Translations under genes and position numbers: made by a program | Assembly: GCA_030770545.1 (NCBI GenBank) | Contig: CM061098.1 | Location: 16,954,001-17,018,000 of the forward strand | From: Macropodus opercularis | Taxonomy: Eukaryota; Chordata; Actinopteri; Anabantiformes; Osphronemidae | DNA: 64,000 nucleotides | Direction of reading: 5' to 3' | Shown: positions 12,631 through 25,649 of the stretch, in pieces | Layout of the letters: every line of letters begins with the position of its first letter | Position numbering within the stretch: position 1 is the stretch's first letter | Notes under the pieces: generated by a model | The model's database searches: none | Told to the model about the DNA's origin: nothing | Seen by the model: the letters and a program-made list of their open reading frames with translations, nothing else

Positions 12631-14611
12631 AGACCACAGCTCTGTGGAGAAAATCCACAAAGAAACTACTTTACATTCATTTTATAATGGACAAGAAATT
12701 CAAGAATCATGACAAATTCTGTCGAGCTCTACGCAAGCTATCCATAGTTCAGTACATCAAATCAAGTGTATGCCTCATTTTACCTTGACCATAAAAAATA
12801 TGATGCAATGTTTGAACATATTCACTTGGGGCAACAACTTTTCCAAAATGTAGCAACTCATCATTATCAAGCAGAGCAACGCAGCGCTAAGACTGGAAGC
12901 ACTGACCCTAATACAGCGTTGGCCATTTCACAGTTGGCTGCAGACTGCTCCAGTCAATGCTCAGGGTCAAAGGTCGTTGAAGCCAGAGGAACAGAGCGAT
13001 ATGATCAAAAGTTGGAATGGCTTGCCAGGGTCAGTAGCTGGAAGCTTTCTGCTGCTGTGATTGCTCCTAATGTGTCTGTCCAAAAAAATCTCGGTCCAGA
13101 CATTTGAGAAAGCAAACACCGTTGCCACGCCAACAAAACTAAGTGGATGGTTTGTCTGGTCCCACATACAGTATTTCCACAGCAACCCCACAAGTGGTAT
13201 CTTCTCCGTTATTCCTATTAAGATAAGGATTTAACTGACAAACAGGCTAAGTCTTAATGTGAGCACATGGAAGTTCACATACAGCACAGTGCCTGAGATT
13301 TAGATTTATTTAGTCTTTTTTTTTCATTAGCATCACTGCTACTGTCTTTTTATACATATTAACTTCATACAAACCCTCTGCTTAACAAAGAAAAAGACTG
13401 TTATCTCCAGTGTCAGCTTTCAGCAAACTCACCTCTTTTCTCCTCTAAGTTTCTTCTTAATGTGTCAGTGAACACAGTGTATTGTTTATCACAATTAAAT
13501 TAGCTTTGTTTTTATTTAACACTAAGGTTAGACTGTAGGAGGGTTTCTTTCTTAACTGCCTCTAATAAAGTGGTTAATTAGCGTCGCGTGGAGACTTTAT
13601 TTGTTTGGTTTTGTTATTTGTGCATTGTAACAATTGCTTATACCCTTTATATAATACATAACGACATTGTCCCACGGGTTTACCTGCTTATCACTTTACT
13701 TGATGTGTTTAATCAGAAGGTCTGGCAGTGACAGGATATATAGATTCAAATATTTACTCCCACTGAGCCCGTCTGTAAGTCTCCCAGTCCAGCCAGATCC
13801 AACCAGACATCGTGACCAAATCACGTTTCATATCTGTGTGTATGTATTCCTGGCTTTGGATGCCATTGCTAAAACGGAAACCTCACTTGATTGAGCACAA
13901 AGACAAGAGTCCCCATTGTTCCTACATTAGAACCAATACCGACAGAACATCCTGTTCCGCGTGTGTATTATTGACCGTTTCCCCTGATTTTGAGGATTTT
14001 TCTTTAAGCATGTACAGAGTGTGTGTGTGTGTGCGTGTGTGAGTTAGGACAGATCGACACCTCCTAAATCTGTTCTTGCCGTTTGCAAGGATCAATCAGC
14101 ACCCAGAGCAAAAAAGAAAACCCAATTAATCACCAAAAATAAATTTGAGCGCAAACAATGCTGTGCTACCCAAAATATAGCACAAAATAACCTCATCAAT
14201 CATCTGACAAGAAAAAACAAATCTTTCAGCTCCTTGTACAGATTCATTGGTTTAGTAAGGGAAGGACTCAGGTAATTCTATAATTCCCCTGCTGGGAAGG
14301 TGACTATTATTGGATTTATTCCCAGTGGAGATCATAAATCCCAGATGTGGCCTAATAGAGAATCTGTTTAACTTGGATCACGCGAGGTGGAGTTTTTCCT
14401 GTGAATAATCAAGCCAGTAAAGGCAGCATGTAAATGCTGCTGATGATCAAAGAGCGAGATGCATTGACTCAATTTCTACTTGGAGAAAGCTGAGTTCCCA
14501 CCGAGGAAGTGTGCCCTGATACAAACGAGACAGACTATGCGCCAGTGTACGTGTGTGCTCATCGCCATCTCCTCTCCACGCTTACAGCCAGTGTTTTTGC
14601 ATTTCCCACAG

Positions 14612-14759
14612 CTCAAGCAGCAGAGGAAATGGAACCTGCTCATTGATTTACACGTTGGACCAAGTGCCAAAGATACAGACGGTAGGGCAGGCCGAGAAGA
14701 AATACACACTCAGCAGCGATTCCCCAAGTGATGGAGTGAAAAACAAGCCATCGCCCCAA
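14612..14759 (+). CDS. Weak candidate coding exon, product unknown
   Basis: A 148-base segment lies between a good acceptor (pyrimidine-rich TTTTTGCATTTCCCACAG ending at 14611) and a moderate donor (GTAGGA at 14760). Only one frame is open through it, giving 49 codons, with a hydrophilic, Ser/Lys-rich reading (for example QAEKKYTLSSDSPSDGVK at residues 26-43). I do not recognise the protein and see no partner exons, so this may be chance. Confidence 0.15.
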
Positions 14760-16018
14760 GTAGGAACAACATGCACATTGTCACGTTATGAATATAACAG
14801 AGACGAAATAGTGAACTGGCTAATTGAAATGTTATTTTTACGTTTAAGGGTGAACTATTATCATCAGTCAAGCCAGTATAATTTATTTATTATTGGAAAC
14901 TATATATTATAGGTTTTAACTGCTTATGAAGATGATGTGATACAATCGAAAGTTTTTTCCTCCACTGCTGTTTCCAAAGTAAAGAAAGGTTCTTTTTCAG
15001 GTTTTCCTATCTGCAGATGAAGATCATGCAAAACAAGAAACCGTTTTGCATGACCGACTTAATTCGTCCGTTTAGTGGGACTGGTTTCTCAGTGTCATTT
15101 TGACATTTTTTGCTGTTTGTGTTATGAAGCGATGGAGGCTTACCGAGGCTGGTAGGTGTATTTTTTGCACAGCCATAGTAAATCCGCGCGGTGGTTTTAA
15201 TAACCCAGCTGATTAGACCTTCTCGGGGCTGTGTGGGTATGAGTATGTTCTGTGCTGGGATGTTTTTCACGTTGACATTTTTAGAGAGAAAAGTGCAGAT
15301 GTAATTAATATCATTAGTTGAGGCTGCCATGCATCAGGCGCTCCCCAAAATAAAAAGAATAAATCCTAATTAATGTTCATATCAACTGTACACCTGTTTG
15401 TGTCAAAGCCGACGTCAGTAAGCTCTAGCTGCAGCTTGTGCTCAGGGGACACCCACAGCAGCGGCTGGATCAGGGCGCATGCACTGCACTACTGTTTGTG
15501 CCTAATCACCTTTCAAAAAAACTATTAGTAGCCATCTAGATCCTCTATATTTAGATTTTCTCATACTTGTCACTTAACTCGCCGTGACTTCAGCACAATC
15601 ACGCTCCTGCAGTTTCTACTCATAGACTTGACACTACTGCACTCCTGTGGTCACTGCACTCAACTGCCACTGGCGAATGGACGGGGATTTCATCTGAGGA
15701 TAGACCACCTTGCGTTCCTGCAGGCTTGCATGCTGCTGCACAGACGAGCATCCGTATTTCAGTCACATTTTTGCTGTAAGGTTTAGTTCCATGGCAGGTT
15801 TGACCCTTTCCCAGTCCTCATTTCACTGTGAATGCTTTCAGACCAAGGCGGCGTCTGAGGCTGCCAATGCCGCTAAGAAGACTGTCTCACACACACACAC
15901 TGAGCTGGGAATGTCATTGATCAAATGGTACAAGGGGGGAGGGTAAACGTCCAGAAATCATTTTCAGGAGCCTTTCACTATGATCACAATATCGCCATCT
16001 TCTAACAAATGCAACAAA

Positions 16019-16240
16019 ACAAAGCGACAGAGGTGGAGAGAGATAAAGGACAGGAAGCGAGAGAGGAGATGAAGGCAAGAAAGAGAAAAAATGAATTGCT
16101 GGCTTTATATGAAGACTGAAACAGAAGGTGGAGAGAAAGAATCAGTGAGACAGACAAGAGAAAATTGCAGCCACAGAGGGAATAGACCGAAAACGAGGAA
16201 GAAAAGAAGAGCAGCACCAAAGTAAAGAGGGAAGAGAGAA
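16019..16240 (+). repeat. Purine-rich tract
   Basis: About 220 bases are strongly biased to A and G on the plus strand, with repeated GAGAGA/GAAGAG motifs. The minus-strand reading frames through it (Leu/Ser/Phe-rich, 16002-16371) are a consequence of this composition. Confidence 0.6.
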
Positions 16241-17957
16241 GAACGTAGAAGGCTGGTGATCGAGATGGTCGTCAGATTTATGGAAAGCCTGAGCAAACAG
16301 AGCAAGATGTTGGACTCAACACACTCTAATAGAGACAGAACGTTAACAACACCAGCTGGATAATGCTCCATCAGCTAACAAGTGGCTGAACACAAAAACA
16401 CTCAAGAAACACAAATGCTGTGTGAACTGTGGTTGTGCAGGATCAGAACAGACTCTGTCACCAAGCATCGCCCCACAGCACAAACTGTGACTGTTACATT
16501 TCAGTTAGGACTGGTCCTGAACTGCTCTGGCGTCATGGAAACCCACTACTGCCAATGGTTACCTCAGCATGTTGACGTTCAATAAACGCTTCTCGTTCCT
16601 TGTGTGTAATTGTCACAGACAGCAGGTAATCTGTCCACGTCATCTCAGCACATTCAAAATTCAGATGATGCTACTGCAACTGCTTGTTCTAGTCCCTCTG
16701 TGAGCCAGGGAGCGTGCACTGAGTCTAGAATCCACATCCACGGTGCTGTTCTCACCAGCGGGGCAGCCACACAGAGGACGATCTCTATTGTGGCCCCGTA
16801 CTGTGTGGCGAGATCCAGGCAGATCAGGTGGGATGTGGATGCCCAGGAACTCCGGGCGTGTATGAGGACAGGGGCCTGCTCGGTCTAATCGGGGTCGTGT
16901 AGAAAATCAGGCCCATTTGTCATGAATATGACAACGTGAACATTTTCTCGCTGCTGCTTTGTCCCGTCTTTCTCTGCGTGTGTCTGTCTTTGTGCCTGCT
17001 TCTGGCCAGCGTCCACCCAGCAGCGTGCATTGACACACAGAGAGCAGTCATATCTCTAAACAGTGGGAAGGATCTGACTTAGACCAACGGGCGCCGTGTA
17101 TTTATCTGTGTAATTATCGCTGCGTCTGCCTCTTGCTCTGTCTCCCAGTGTGTCTCCCTCCATCATCATTCATCATGCAGCCCTCTTCCCCTTCTCTTCT
17201 CCTCCTGTCTACAATCTGGACCTTTTTGTCTCTATATTCTCTTCATTTATCTCTGCCATCATTCGCTCCCTTCTCGCTCTTCACTTCATTCTGTCCTGTT
17301 GCTATCAGTGACTGGTCGCAAGCTGTTATCAGACAGCAGGATCTGCCCCTTTGTGACTCCGCCTGCAGACTGTCTGTCTCATTATGTCTCTGCCTGTCTT
17401 TTAAACAGCCTGTCATCTACTCTCTCTGCCTCTGTCGTACTTTCTTTTTAAGTTGTCACTCATTTTTGCTGCCAGTCATAGGTAAATGAGTTGCGCAATA
17501 TCACCGGTACAGTCTAACATCATTTAATTTCCATTGCTGACACAATATCAGCTAGTTCTCAGCACAAGGACCTGACTCTCCTGTCAGGATTGTATCGCAT
17601 TCCCACTGCCAGGGCTTCAGATAATGACTGTGTTAGGACCTTTGACATTTACATCGATGTGAAAGACTATTATTAAAAAAACAATGTGTGTCAGCGTTTG
17701 ACGCAGTTATTACTGAGGACTTTTACCCAAATGTCCATGTAGGGAGAAAACATAGCAGGTGGGTGGGTCAACAGCATGAAGGGGTTCTACACGAGAGGAA
17801 GCATCTGAGCCCAGTGAGAGACTTTGTGTGACAGTGACATTCCAGGAATAATCCATCTTTTATGTTGTCTCTTTACTTAAGCCTCAGTTTGGAGCATTAA
17901 CCCCAAACCGAGGCAGGAACGTCGTTGTTCCACACAGCGACAACGTGTGTGACTGGT

Positions 17958-17993
17958 TGTGGAACCTGTGGAACCTGTGGAACCTGTGGAACC
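17958..17993 (+). repeat. Minisatellite, four copies of a 9-mer
   Basis: Four exact tandem copies of TGTGGAACC. Confidence 0.95.
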
Positions 17994-20900
17994 ACCCACA
18001 CAAAGGGCTACATGAAGCAATGTGCTCCAGACGGTGCTACTTAAGCAGTTATCACATGTGCACGCAGAGAGGATCGCTTCACACTGACTGGGGAGGAGAT
18101 TAAACTCTTCTTTTGCCTGAGTTGTCAGGCCTCCACTAGGAAGTCAGCAGCAGACATTTTGACAGGATTACCCAACATGCAAAAGCTTTGTACACTGACC
18201 CATAATGCACTTTCAGACAAGATAAAAAGGTTTAACTGAGAATCCTCTGCAGTGCAGAGATTTTTGTTATTGTACATCTGTCAAGTTTACTCTCCATGTA
18301 CCGGCTAAGCTGGAGAAGTTTCCAATGGGTATGAACACTTTATTTTTTATTCCACAACAGGAGAAAACTCTGTAATTAACTGACCATTGCCTGCGGTAAA
18401 TAGTTTTCCAGATACTGTAGCTGATTATCTGGTGCTTAGCACATGAGCTGACTTGTTGTCCTTGACTCCATCAAAGTCTGTTTAGTCTATTTAGAGCTGA
18501 TAAAGAATAATTGTGTTAATCTTTTGTTACCAATATTATTTTATATATTTCCCCCCCGGTGTGACAGTTGTGAAGAGAAAATCCATGACCCTCTTTACAT
18601 TATAAGGAAAAAGCTTAAAGAACGTTTCAGTGCTTCTGTCCAATTAGAAGACAGATCGTGCAAGAAGCACGCTGTGACTTAAGGATGATTTATACTGATG
18701 CTTTCTGCGTTCAGCTCGCATTAAACCATAATAATCCTTGAGGGGAATTAGGCTGAAGCAGCAGTAGATGAAAACAAAGTAGGCAAACAGGAAAGAATCA
18801 AACATTGTTCATGTGATGTCACAGTTTCAGCAGGACAGTGCTCAAAAATACTGTGTATGCAAAAAAATAAGTAAAAATTAAAGAGCCCTGTTCCTCGTCT
18901 CTGACCAAAATGGCAGCAACTGTATAATTAGGTCTTAGCAGCCTAAAGTACTGCATAGCAAGCAAGCAAACAAAATGATTATGGCATGAAGACATCTGGG
19001 TTTGGGTCACCATCATTTCTTCTTCTTCTTCTTTTTCTGTGCGCCTGAGTCAATCCTACTACTGCAATAAGAATAAGAAGATGATGTGTTAGACACAAGC
19101 CAAATGATGTGGGAGGAGGATGAGATGAATAAAATGCTCCACACTGTGTCAAAACTGACACGAGGCTGAACACATGGTCACTTTCTTCATGGCAGAAAAC
19201 ACAGTTGGTCTGTTAGGTTGTTGCTTTTGGGACAAACATACAATCAAAATGATGACTATGCGGAAGACTGACAAGCGACCTCTGGACTGTCGCGTGGAGA
19301 AACGCACACAGTCAGAATCTATGTGTTTGAGCTGTGCTGTGCCTCTACATGCAGGTTTTGAGTTATAGTGGTGGGAGCTGCACAGCTGATTGAGCTTTCA
19401 GGGAAAGCAAACCATCTTTCTCCTGAAACGTCTTTCTCCTGTGGATCAATTACAGGCAAATGGAGAAGCGATTGTTTGCTCGTTCTCATATACTGTCCAC
19501 TTAAATTGCTGCTATTACCAAGCTGACAGGCTCCTTTCATCTGAAGCTTTGCTCACCATTCTCTCCCACTGCTTCCTTGATTTATTTTGTGGATATATTT
19601 GTTTGAACCTGAAGCCCCTAAATCACTGGAGTGGGTAACATGCGCATGGATCTGATTTAGCTTTATATTTAACTTAATCAAAGGAAATACTGGAGCCCGG
19701 TACACAAAGCCGTTTAGTTTAGCAGTAGCACAGTAGATGTTCATTATTCAGCAAAATGCTTCATTTGCATGACAAGTGATGAAACCTGTCTAAATTCCTT
19801 GTGCTGCAACAGAAGTCACTGTAGCATCACTGTCTGCCGAGACCAGGCGAGCGACGTTGCCAAGTTTCATGTACAACCCAGATTTTAAAGTCTTCATTTT
19901 ATTCAACTTTTCCAGAATTTGAGTTGTGTGTTACATACTGTACATATTTCCACGGATGAGTCCTCTCATCCAGTCACACGGCTGCTCCTGTCCTAGCTGC
20001 GCCAACCCTTTGGATTGGATGAGAGAAAGATGTCTTCAGTACAATTCCCATCTCTGACAACCAGCGACTTTGCAGACTACGCGTTCTGCATCCTTTGTGC
20101 ATGCAATAAAAACATTCTGTATACTGCAACCAAATATCTCCATATGATCCAAAATGCAGCAGATTCAAATGACAAGGACATGCGACATGTTCTCTTATCT
20201 CTGATGGCTGATCCCTGAGCCTCGATCCACGCAGCAGCGCCTTCTCACCTAAAGTCTGCAGCACCTCTTGTCCACTGTGCTCAGCCAATGAATGGTGCCC
20301 ACTGTGTTCACTAACCCACAATTTACTGAATTACTGCCTATTGTCTATTGAATAATGTCATTAAAACATCAACAGTGTGTGATGGAAAGTCTGGACAAAG
20401 CATGGAGTTTAAAGTTTTGTTATGGCACCGTGATTGATGTGTGAGTTGGAGCTTCTTTCACTTGTAAAAGCAAACATTTTTCATTTGCAGCAAATAACAA
20501 ATAAACGTCAGCATCATTAATCCCATGATTAAAGACATTGCTAATTGTTTTGCTAACTGCTAATATCAACAATACAAACGGTTGTCAAAGTGTGCGAATG
20601 CTTAAATTCAATAATGATTTTAAATATTCGTATATTATATTATCATTTTAATTGAACCTCTCTTCACATGCAGAAGCAGGGGAATCCTGCAGAAGTGCTC
20701 TGCCAGCAACTTTCATTACGGTTTCTTTTTCTTTGCTTTGTTTCCCTTTCTCAGTTCTCAGTGGTCAAACCACAGGAGACGAGCCATGGTTGAGAAAATC
20801 CTGGTTAAGGGTCTCTGCCCAGAGAGAACCCCTTCACCACTCTGCCCTGCTCTTTTCACTAGTCCTGCAAATTAAGGCCTTGTCTCTAACTAATTAGATT

Positions 20901-21311
20901 TCAGGAGCAAGTTGCAAGTGACGGATGGAGGAGATGGACAAAGACAGAAGGAGGGTGAATGGATAAGAATAAATAATGAAACATGTTGAGAAGACAAGAA
21001 GAAAAAGCTCTTCAGTGAGGTTTGTTTTTGTCCTATTTATTTTAAAAGGTTTAAATGTGGATTTGTGCTTTAAGATTTAGTGTCATGCAGCAAACGTGGA
21101 ACCTGGAAATCCCACAGACATATTACTTAATACATATCAGGTGTATTAAGTGCCAAAACCGCAAAAATGTGTGGGTGCGCCTGATTATTATAATTTAGTA
21201 TTACACATTTAAAATAAAAGCAGCGATGCATATGACCCCTGCTATCATTTACAACAATCACTATATGAGTCATACCTGCACCAAAATGGATGATCACAAA
21301 CCTGTGTGAGT

Positions 21312-21340
21312 CTGTGTGTGTGTGTGTGTGTGTGTGTGCG
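21312..21340 (+). repeat. (TG)n microsatellite
   Basis: An uninterrupted TG run of about 13 units, ending in GCGCC. Confidence 0.95.
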
Positions 21341-24300
21341 CCTATAAGTTACATTTTTATTAGCTACAGACACCGTGTGGGTATTTTTCAGCTTAGAGAG
21401 TCTCTTTCAGCTGTTAATGCTGCGATCTGGCAGACACAAATTAGGAAGAATTAAGTGCAAGTAAACAGAGAAAGGCAAAGCAGCCACTGATGCCACAGCT
21501 TATTCTTGAAGTTTAATGAGTTTGTTTTTGTGTTTCATGTCTTGCACTTGCAGCACAACAAATGAAACAACGAGACACTGTATATAACGAAAGGAAGCTC
21601 CCAAAATGTTTTGTAATGTTTCACACTGGCTGGACTTCTCTCGCAAAGCTTATAACACAAAAGCCCTTTTCAGACATGGAATATGTAACAGTTCACTGTC
21701 GTTCAGACTTTATTCACTTGCATTAATCCTTCTTTTCCCTTTGTTCCATTCTCAGAGTTTCTTCTGATTTTGAACTATGTAACTGCAGAAACCCAGACGT
21801 TACCATCTATTCATTCAGTCCCATCCATCTGCTCTTAGGGATAAGCTAATTCAAGTGTCTGCACAGAGAAATAGGCTAAAAATACTTTATTTTCCCAGAT
21901 ACAAAACCATAACATACAGTTACAGGAAAGCAAAGTGTTCCCAGATGGAAGCATCATGATTTTCAGCTGTTTCAATTGTGTTACTGTATTTTTTTGTATT
22001 TTGCCTGACACACCAGGTGAGAACCCAAATGCACAACCCAGAGGACTTATGAAAAGGCTTAATATGAATTAGAAACGGAACAATGACAAAAACAAGGTTG
22101 TGGAAATATATATTAACTAAATAAAAATCACTATAGGGCAGCAACAAAAACAAAAGCAATGCACAGAAAATCACAGCTGAGCTGGAGGAGAAAGAGCCAA
22201 ACGGTGTATGTGACGAGCATGAGGGTTAAACAGAAACAGAAGGAAACACTAGAGAAAAACAAACTTAACGGTGCCTCCACAGGCCAAACTGTCACAAAGA
22301 GAGCTTTGCAGGTTTTTATGTTGCTTTTGTAGCTAGTGGACCTGTTAGATGTCGCATGTAGTGTGTTTTATTTTGGTGGCCTGGTTATGTTTAGTGATGA
22401 CTTTAGCTATAGCAAAAGATGCAGCTATGGCTCTAGCTTGGCTCACTAGACGCATGGATTGGCCAATAAGAGCAGAGGAGGCTGTGAGCATTGACTCAGA
22501 TGAGGGAGATGTTGATGGGTTCATACAACATATTGCAGTTTTTCATTTGCCAACGGTTTGTCCCTTGTATTCATGGAGCCCTGGAAAAAAAATTTACAGC
22601 ATAACCTGAGCATGATATGGCTACTGAATGGAATTGTGTAAAGGTTTGAGAATTGGGGTTTGGTTCAGCTTTTTTAATACTTGAAAAATTAGTGGGTTGA
22701 AACAACAGGCGTTACCTGTATCTGTAGCAGACCCAGATGTGAAACTACAGCAACGCTAAAGGGATTGGTCTCACAGTTCCAGCGCGTTACATACTCAGCA
22801 ACTTGTGTCTACTGGTACTTTACTCAGTTCTTGCTTTTCACACCTCACGCTTGCACTTTGAAAGGAGGTGCGGATGATTTGAGCATTACTTGCCTCAGTG
22901 AATGCCAGGCAGCTGTGAGGGAAAGGTGAGGACATGCTTTTGTCACGAAGAGCATTTCCACCCGCATTTATTCGACTTGAATGAATCCGGTTCTGCACAG
23001 GCTGATGTGCTGGCTCAGTGCTGAGCTCGTCTTCAGTCTGGTCAGTGAGAACTGTAGCCGTGATACATTTGGCTTTGGGTCAGTGTGAGGTTTCCCAGTA
23101 GTTGCAATGGCAGGAGATGAAAGAGCAAGTTAATAATGTGACCTGCAGCTTGCTCTGCCTTTCAGCAAGCTTTTTGTGGTGTAGTTATTCTAGGACAAAT
23201 GGAATAATCACTGTACAACCCATAAAAATAACAGAAAACTAGACCAGATTTACTGTAGATGCTATAGATCTCGTGGGCTTTAGTGCTGCTCTAATTTATA
23301 CACGAGTTTACGCTGAAGCTCATCTCAAAGAAGCATTTCAATACATGTGTAAAGCCTTTAGATCCACAGACTCCTGGTGTAACTGACACCAAATGCAGCT
23401 CGGGAGATGATACAAGAAGATTTTAGTGGAATCGGAATCACCTGAATTATAAACCAGCTCACCAGCAGAAGGCAAAAAGGTCAATAATGGTGGTGGAACG
23501 ACACAGAGATGATGATGACAGAGATTACAGCAGCCAACAGACATGTAGGTGGTTTACTTCATTAGCTCAGCCTGTAGGGACCAACAATGTCTGTACTCAA
23601 GAAAAACAACTCAGACATGTATAAAACATACTTGTGGACTTGAAAGGAGAACTTTCCGTCATCATAAACACTAATGGGGACATTATTCATGTACTTTAGT
23701 TAGTAAGTTAAAAAGTCAAATGGCGGCTTTAGCCAGTCAGACCTCATATGAAACTACATCTTAGCATATGAACGAAACTCACGCTTCCCTACTGGCCTTG
23801 GTCGACCATTCTCTCATTAGTTTCTTTTCCTTTTCACGTCCTTCTCTACTTTTCCTTCTGCAGTAACCTTTGCCAATCTTTAATAATGAGGATAGAGTTT
23901 CCATGGCAACCAGTGGCCCCAGGTACAATTGATCGTCAAAGGTCTGCAGACATCAGCTCTACTCTGTTTATTTGCACAGTCCGTCTTTCAAGTCAAGTCA
24001 AGGCGAGGGTATTTATAGTGTCTTTAACTAACAGGGGTGACACAAGGTGCTCAGCAAACGACAAAAGATGCACAACAACTCAGAGGAGGGGTAATTATTA
24101 AAAGCTGCACAACAAACACAAACGCTCACTAGACTCACTCCCTGGCGTCCTTGAGCGGAACACTGAATTCCTGACTAACAGCAGAGGTGGTCTCTATAAA
24201 ACAAAGGTTTATGAAGGAAGGTACAAGGAGAGACACATGAGAGGACAAATCACAAGGTGGAATCTGCCTGTTTGAGAGGGTGAAGTCGCTTCAGCCATGG

Positions 24301-24651
24301 AAGGAAGCGAAGGCGAAGGATAATGACATTTTATTTTGGAACGTGTATCTTCAACTCATTGGATTTGTTTATGTAAAAATGCATGCGCACGAGGATTTGA
24401 CCTCTTTCTAGATTAGGTACAGGTATTTATCTGTTTTAGCTAAACCAGGTAACTAAATCCAGATATAAACTGGCCTGGATTTCCTGCAAGATAAACATCA
24501 GTCAAGCACAGCTTGTGTTCTACTGAGAGGAGGACTAGGACTTTCAACTGAAACCTGGCAAGAGAAGAAGCGAGACACAGCACCGTACCTGGGGTGTGTT
24601 GACCACGCTCACAGCTGGACACAGCACAGGGTGTAGCCTACATAGCTTATG

Positions 24652-24780
24652 GTAGATAGTCTGCACTTGTACACTGGTGGCAGAGCTGTTTTGCAGCTTA
24701 GGCCGGACCCCGGGGGCGGTTTGGGGTTCAGTGTCTTGCCCAAGGACACTTCAGCGACAGCTCTACCTCTGAGCTTATGT
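24652..24780 (+). repeat. Dispersed teleost repeat fragment next to the provirus
   Basis: GGGGTTCAGTGTCTTGCCCA followed by AGGACACTTC (about 24723-24752) is a hallmark of a very common fish interspersed repeat (family from memory uncertain). The provirus begins 26 bases beyond it. Confidence 0.55.
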
Positions 24781-24801
24781 GTCTAATAATGATGCTGTTT
24801 C

Positions 24802-24806
24802 AACGT
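24802..24806 (+). repeat. Target-site duplication, left copy (AACGT)
   Basis: AACGT directly precedes the TG of the 5' LTR and recurs directly after the CA of the 3' LTR at 34455-34459. This marks a single integration with a 5-bp staggered cut. Confidence 0.9.
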
Positions 24807-25139
24807 TGTTAGAGGATATGGAGCATAATCATTGTCCTCTCTGTGTTTGGTCCTGTCTGTGTCTCTGTGACCTGTAACCTTTTCTTGCTTTTACTTTTAT
24901 AAACATGGAACGATTTATAGTATTAGAGGAGAGTGGTTTTACCACCTATGTCAGGAGGAGATTATGCAGACCACATTTTATTGCTTTACAGCTCCATAGG
25001 TATTTGACACCACATGGAGCTGTCCACTATCTTGCTATACCTGCATGCATCTTTTACGACTTGTAGTGTTTGGGAAAGGGGGTCTCAACCGCCTTCATCA
25101 AAGGAGGGAGCTTCACAACCTATGTATATGTTATCTACC

Positions 25140-25147
25140 ATATATGG
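25140..25147 (+). promoter_or_regulatory. Likely LTR TATA box (ATATATGG)
   Basis: It lies about 65 bases upstream of the AATAAA at 25205, the spacing expected when a short R region carries the polyadenylation signal. The TATAAA at 24898 is an alternative, but it would make R unusually long. Confidence 0.5.
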
Positions 25148-25204
25148 ACTTGTCTTGTATTTTATTGCACCAGATGTAGAAGGAGTGACTTTCATACTGA
25201 TCTC

Positions 25205-25210
25205 AATAAA
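25205..25210 (+). terminator. LTR polyadenylation signal AATAAA
   Basis: It is present in both LTRs (the second copy at 34281-34286). The 3' copy is the one expected to act in proviral transcripts. Confidence 0.75.
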
Positions 25211-25383
25211 GGACCCGTGTGCGAGAGAGGAGTTCGGAGTTCTCCAGCTGGCCACTAAGTTGTTGTGTTCAGAGAGGCTCCCCTCGTGCACGAGTAAAAG
25301 AAGCTGAGATTCTCGAGTTTGTCTTCATGTGTCAGGTGTCTCTGCGATTGTTTAAGTGTTGGCAGGTTGGACCCAACATTTCT

Positions 25384-25401
25384 TGGTGCCGAAACCCGGG
25401 A
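25384..25401 (+). promoter_or_regulatory. Primer-binding site, tRNA-Phe type
   Basis: The 18 bases TGGTGCCGAAACCCGGGA start 5 bases after the LTR. Their complement, TCCCGGGTTTCGGCACCA, is the 3' end of vertebrate tRNA-Phe(GAA) including CCA. This is where minus-strand DNA synthesis would be primed. Confidence 0.88.
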
Positions 25402-25594
25402 GTCAAGATTCAGCGTCGAAGGGGAGGACAACGGAGGACCGAAATCTGTGCACAGTCGATTCGTCTAGGACGGTCGGAACAAAAGACCCGGAGCGTGAAT
25501 TCGTCTGCTGGGCCGGTTGAATAGCTCCTGAAATCCCCCTCTTCGCTCACTGATGACGATTCCTGAGAGGCATCTGACCAGGGCAAGACAAAAA

Positions 25595-25600
25595 GTGAGT
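25595..25600 (+). promoter_or_regulatory. Likely major splice donor
   Basis: AAAA|GTGAGT is a strong match to the donor consensus, between the primer-binding site and the hairpin array. Use of this donor would leave the array out of spliced env RNA, as expected for a packaging signal. It pairs naturally with the acceptor at 32000. Confidence 0.6.
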
Positions 25601-25649
25601 ACCGCTGAAAAAGCGCGGTGTGTGTGAAATGGCAGGTCGCATTTCCACG

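Larger units (their letters stand above)
12631..24650. other. Long gene-poor stretch
   Basis: I could not support a gene. Contents include TG runs at 14021-14040 and 21312-21340, a purine-rich tract at about 16019-16240, a pyrimidine-rich tract at about 17130-17290, a 9-bp minisatellite at 17958-17993 and one weak candidate exon at 14612-14759. The remaining open frames are short and unrecognised. Confidence 0.5.
24807..25378 (+). repeat. 5' LTR (572 bp)
   Basis: It begins TGTTAGAGGATATGG and ends GGTTGGACCCAACA, with TGTT/AACA inverted termini. An ATATATGG box at about 25140 and AATAAA at 25205-25210 place R at roughly 25170-25230. A second TATAAA occurs at 24898-24903. The sequence matches the 3' LTR at 33883-34454 base for base wherever I compared them. 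Confidence 0.95.

Noticed and set aside
16610..16890. 92-codon plus-strand ORF and open minus-strand frames in the same place
   Set aside because: Neither strand gives a recognisable protein. A good donor exists on the minus strand but without a consistent acceptor and frame.
25014..25307. 97-codon ORF in the LTR (also at 34090-34383)
   Set aside because: In the 3' LTR it runs across the polyadenylation signal at 34281, so no normal transcript would contain all of it.
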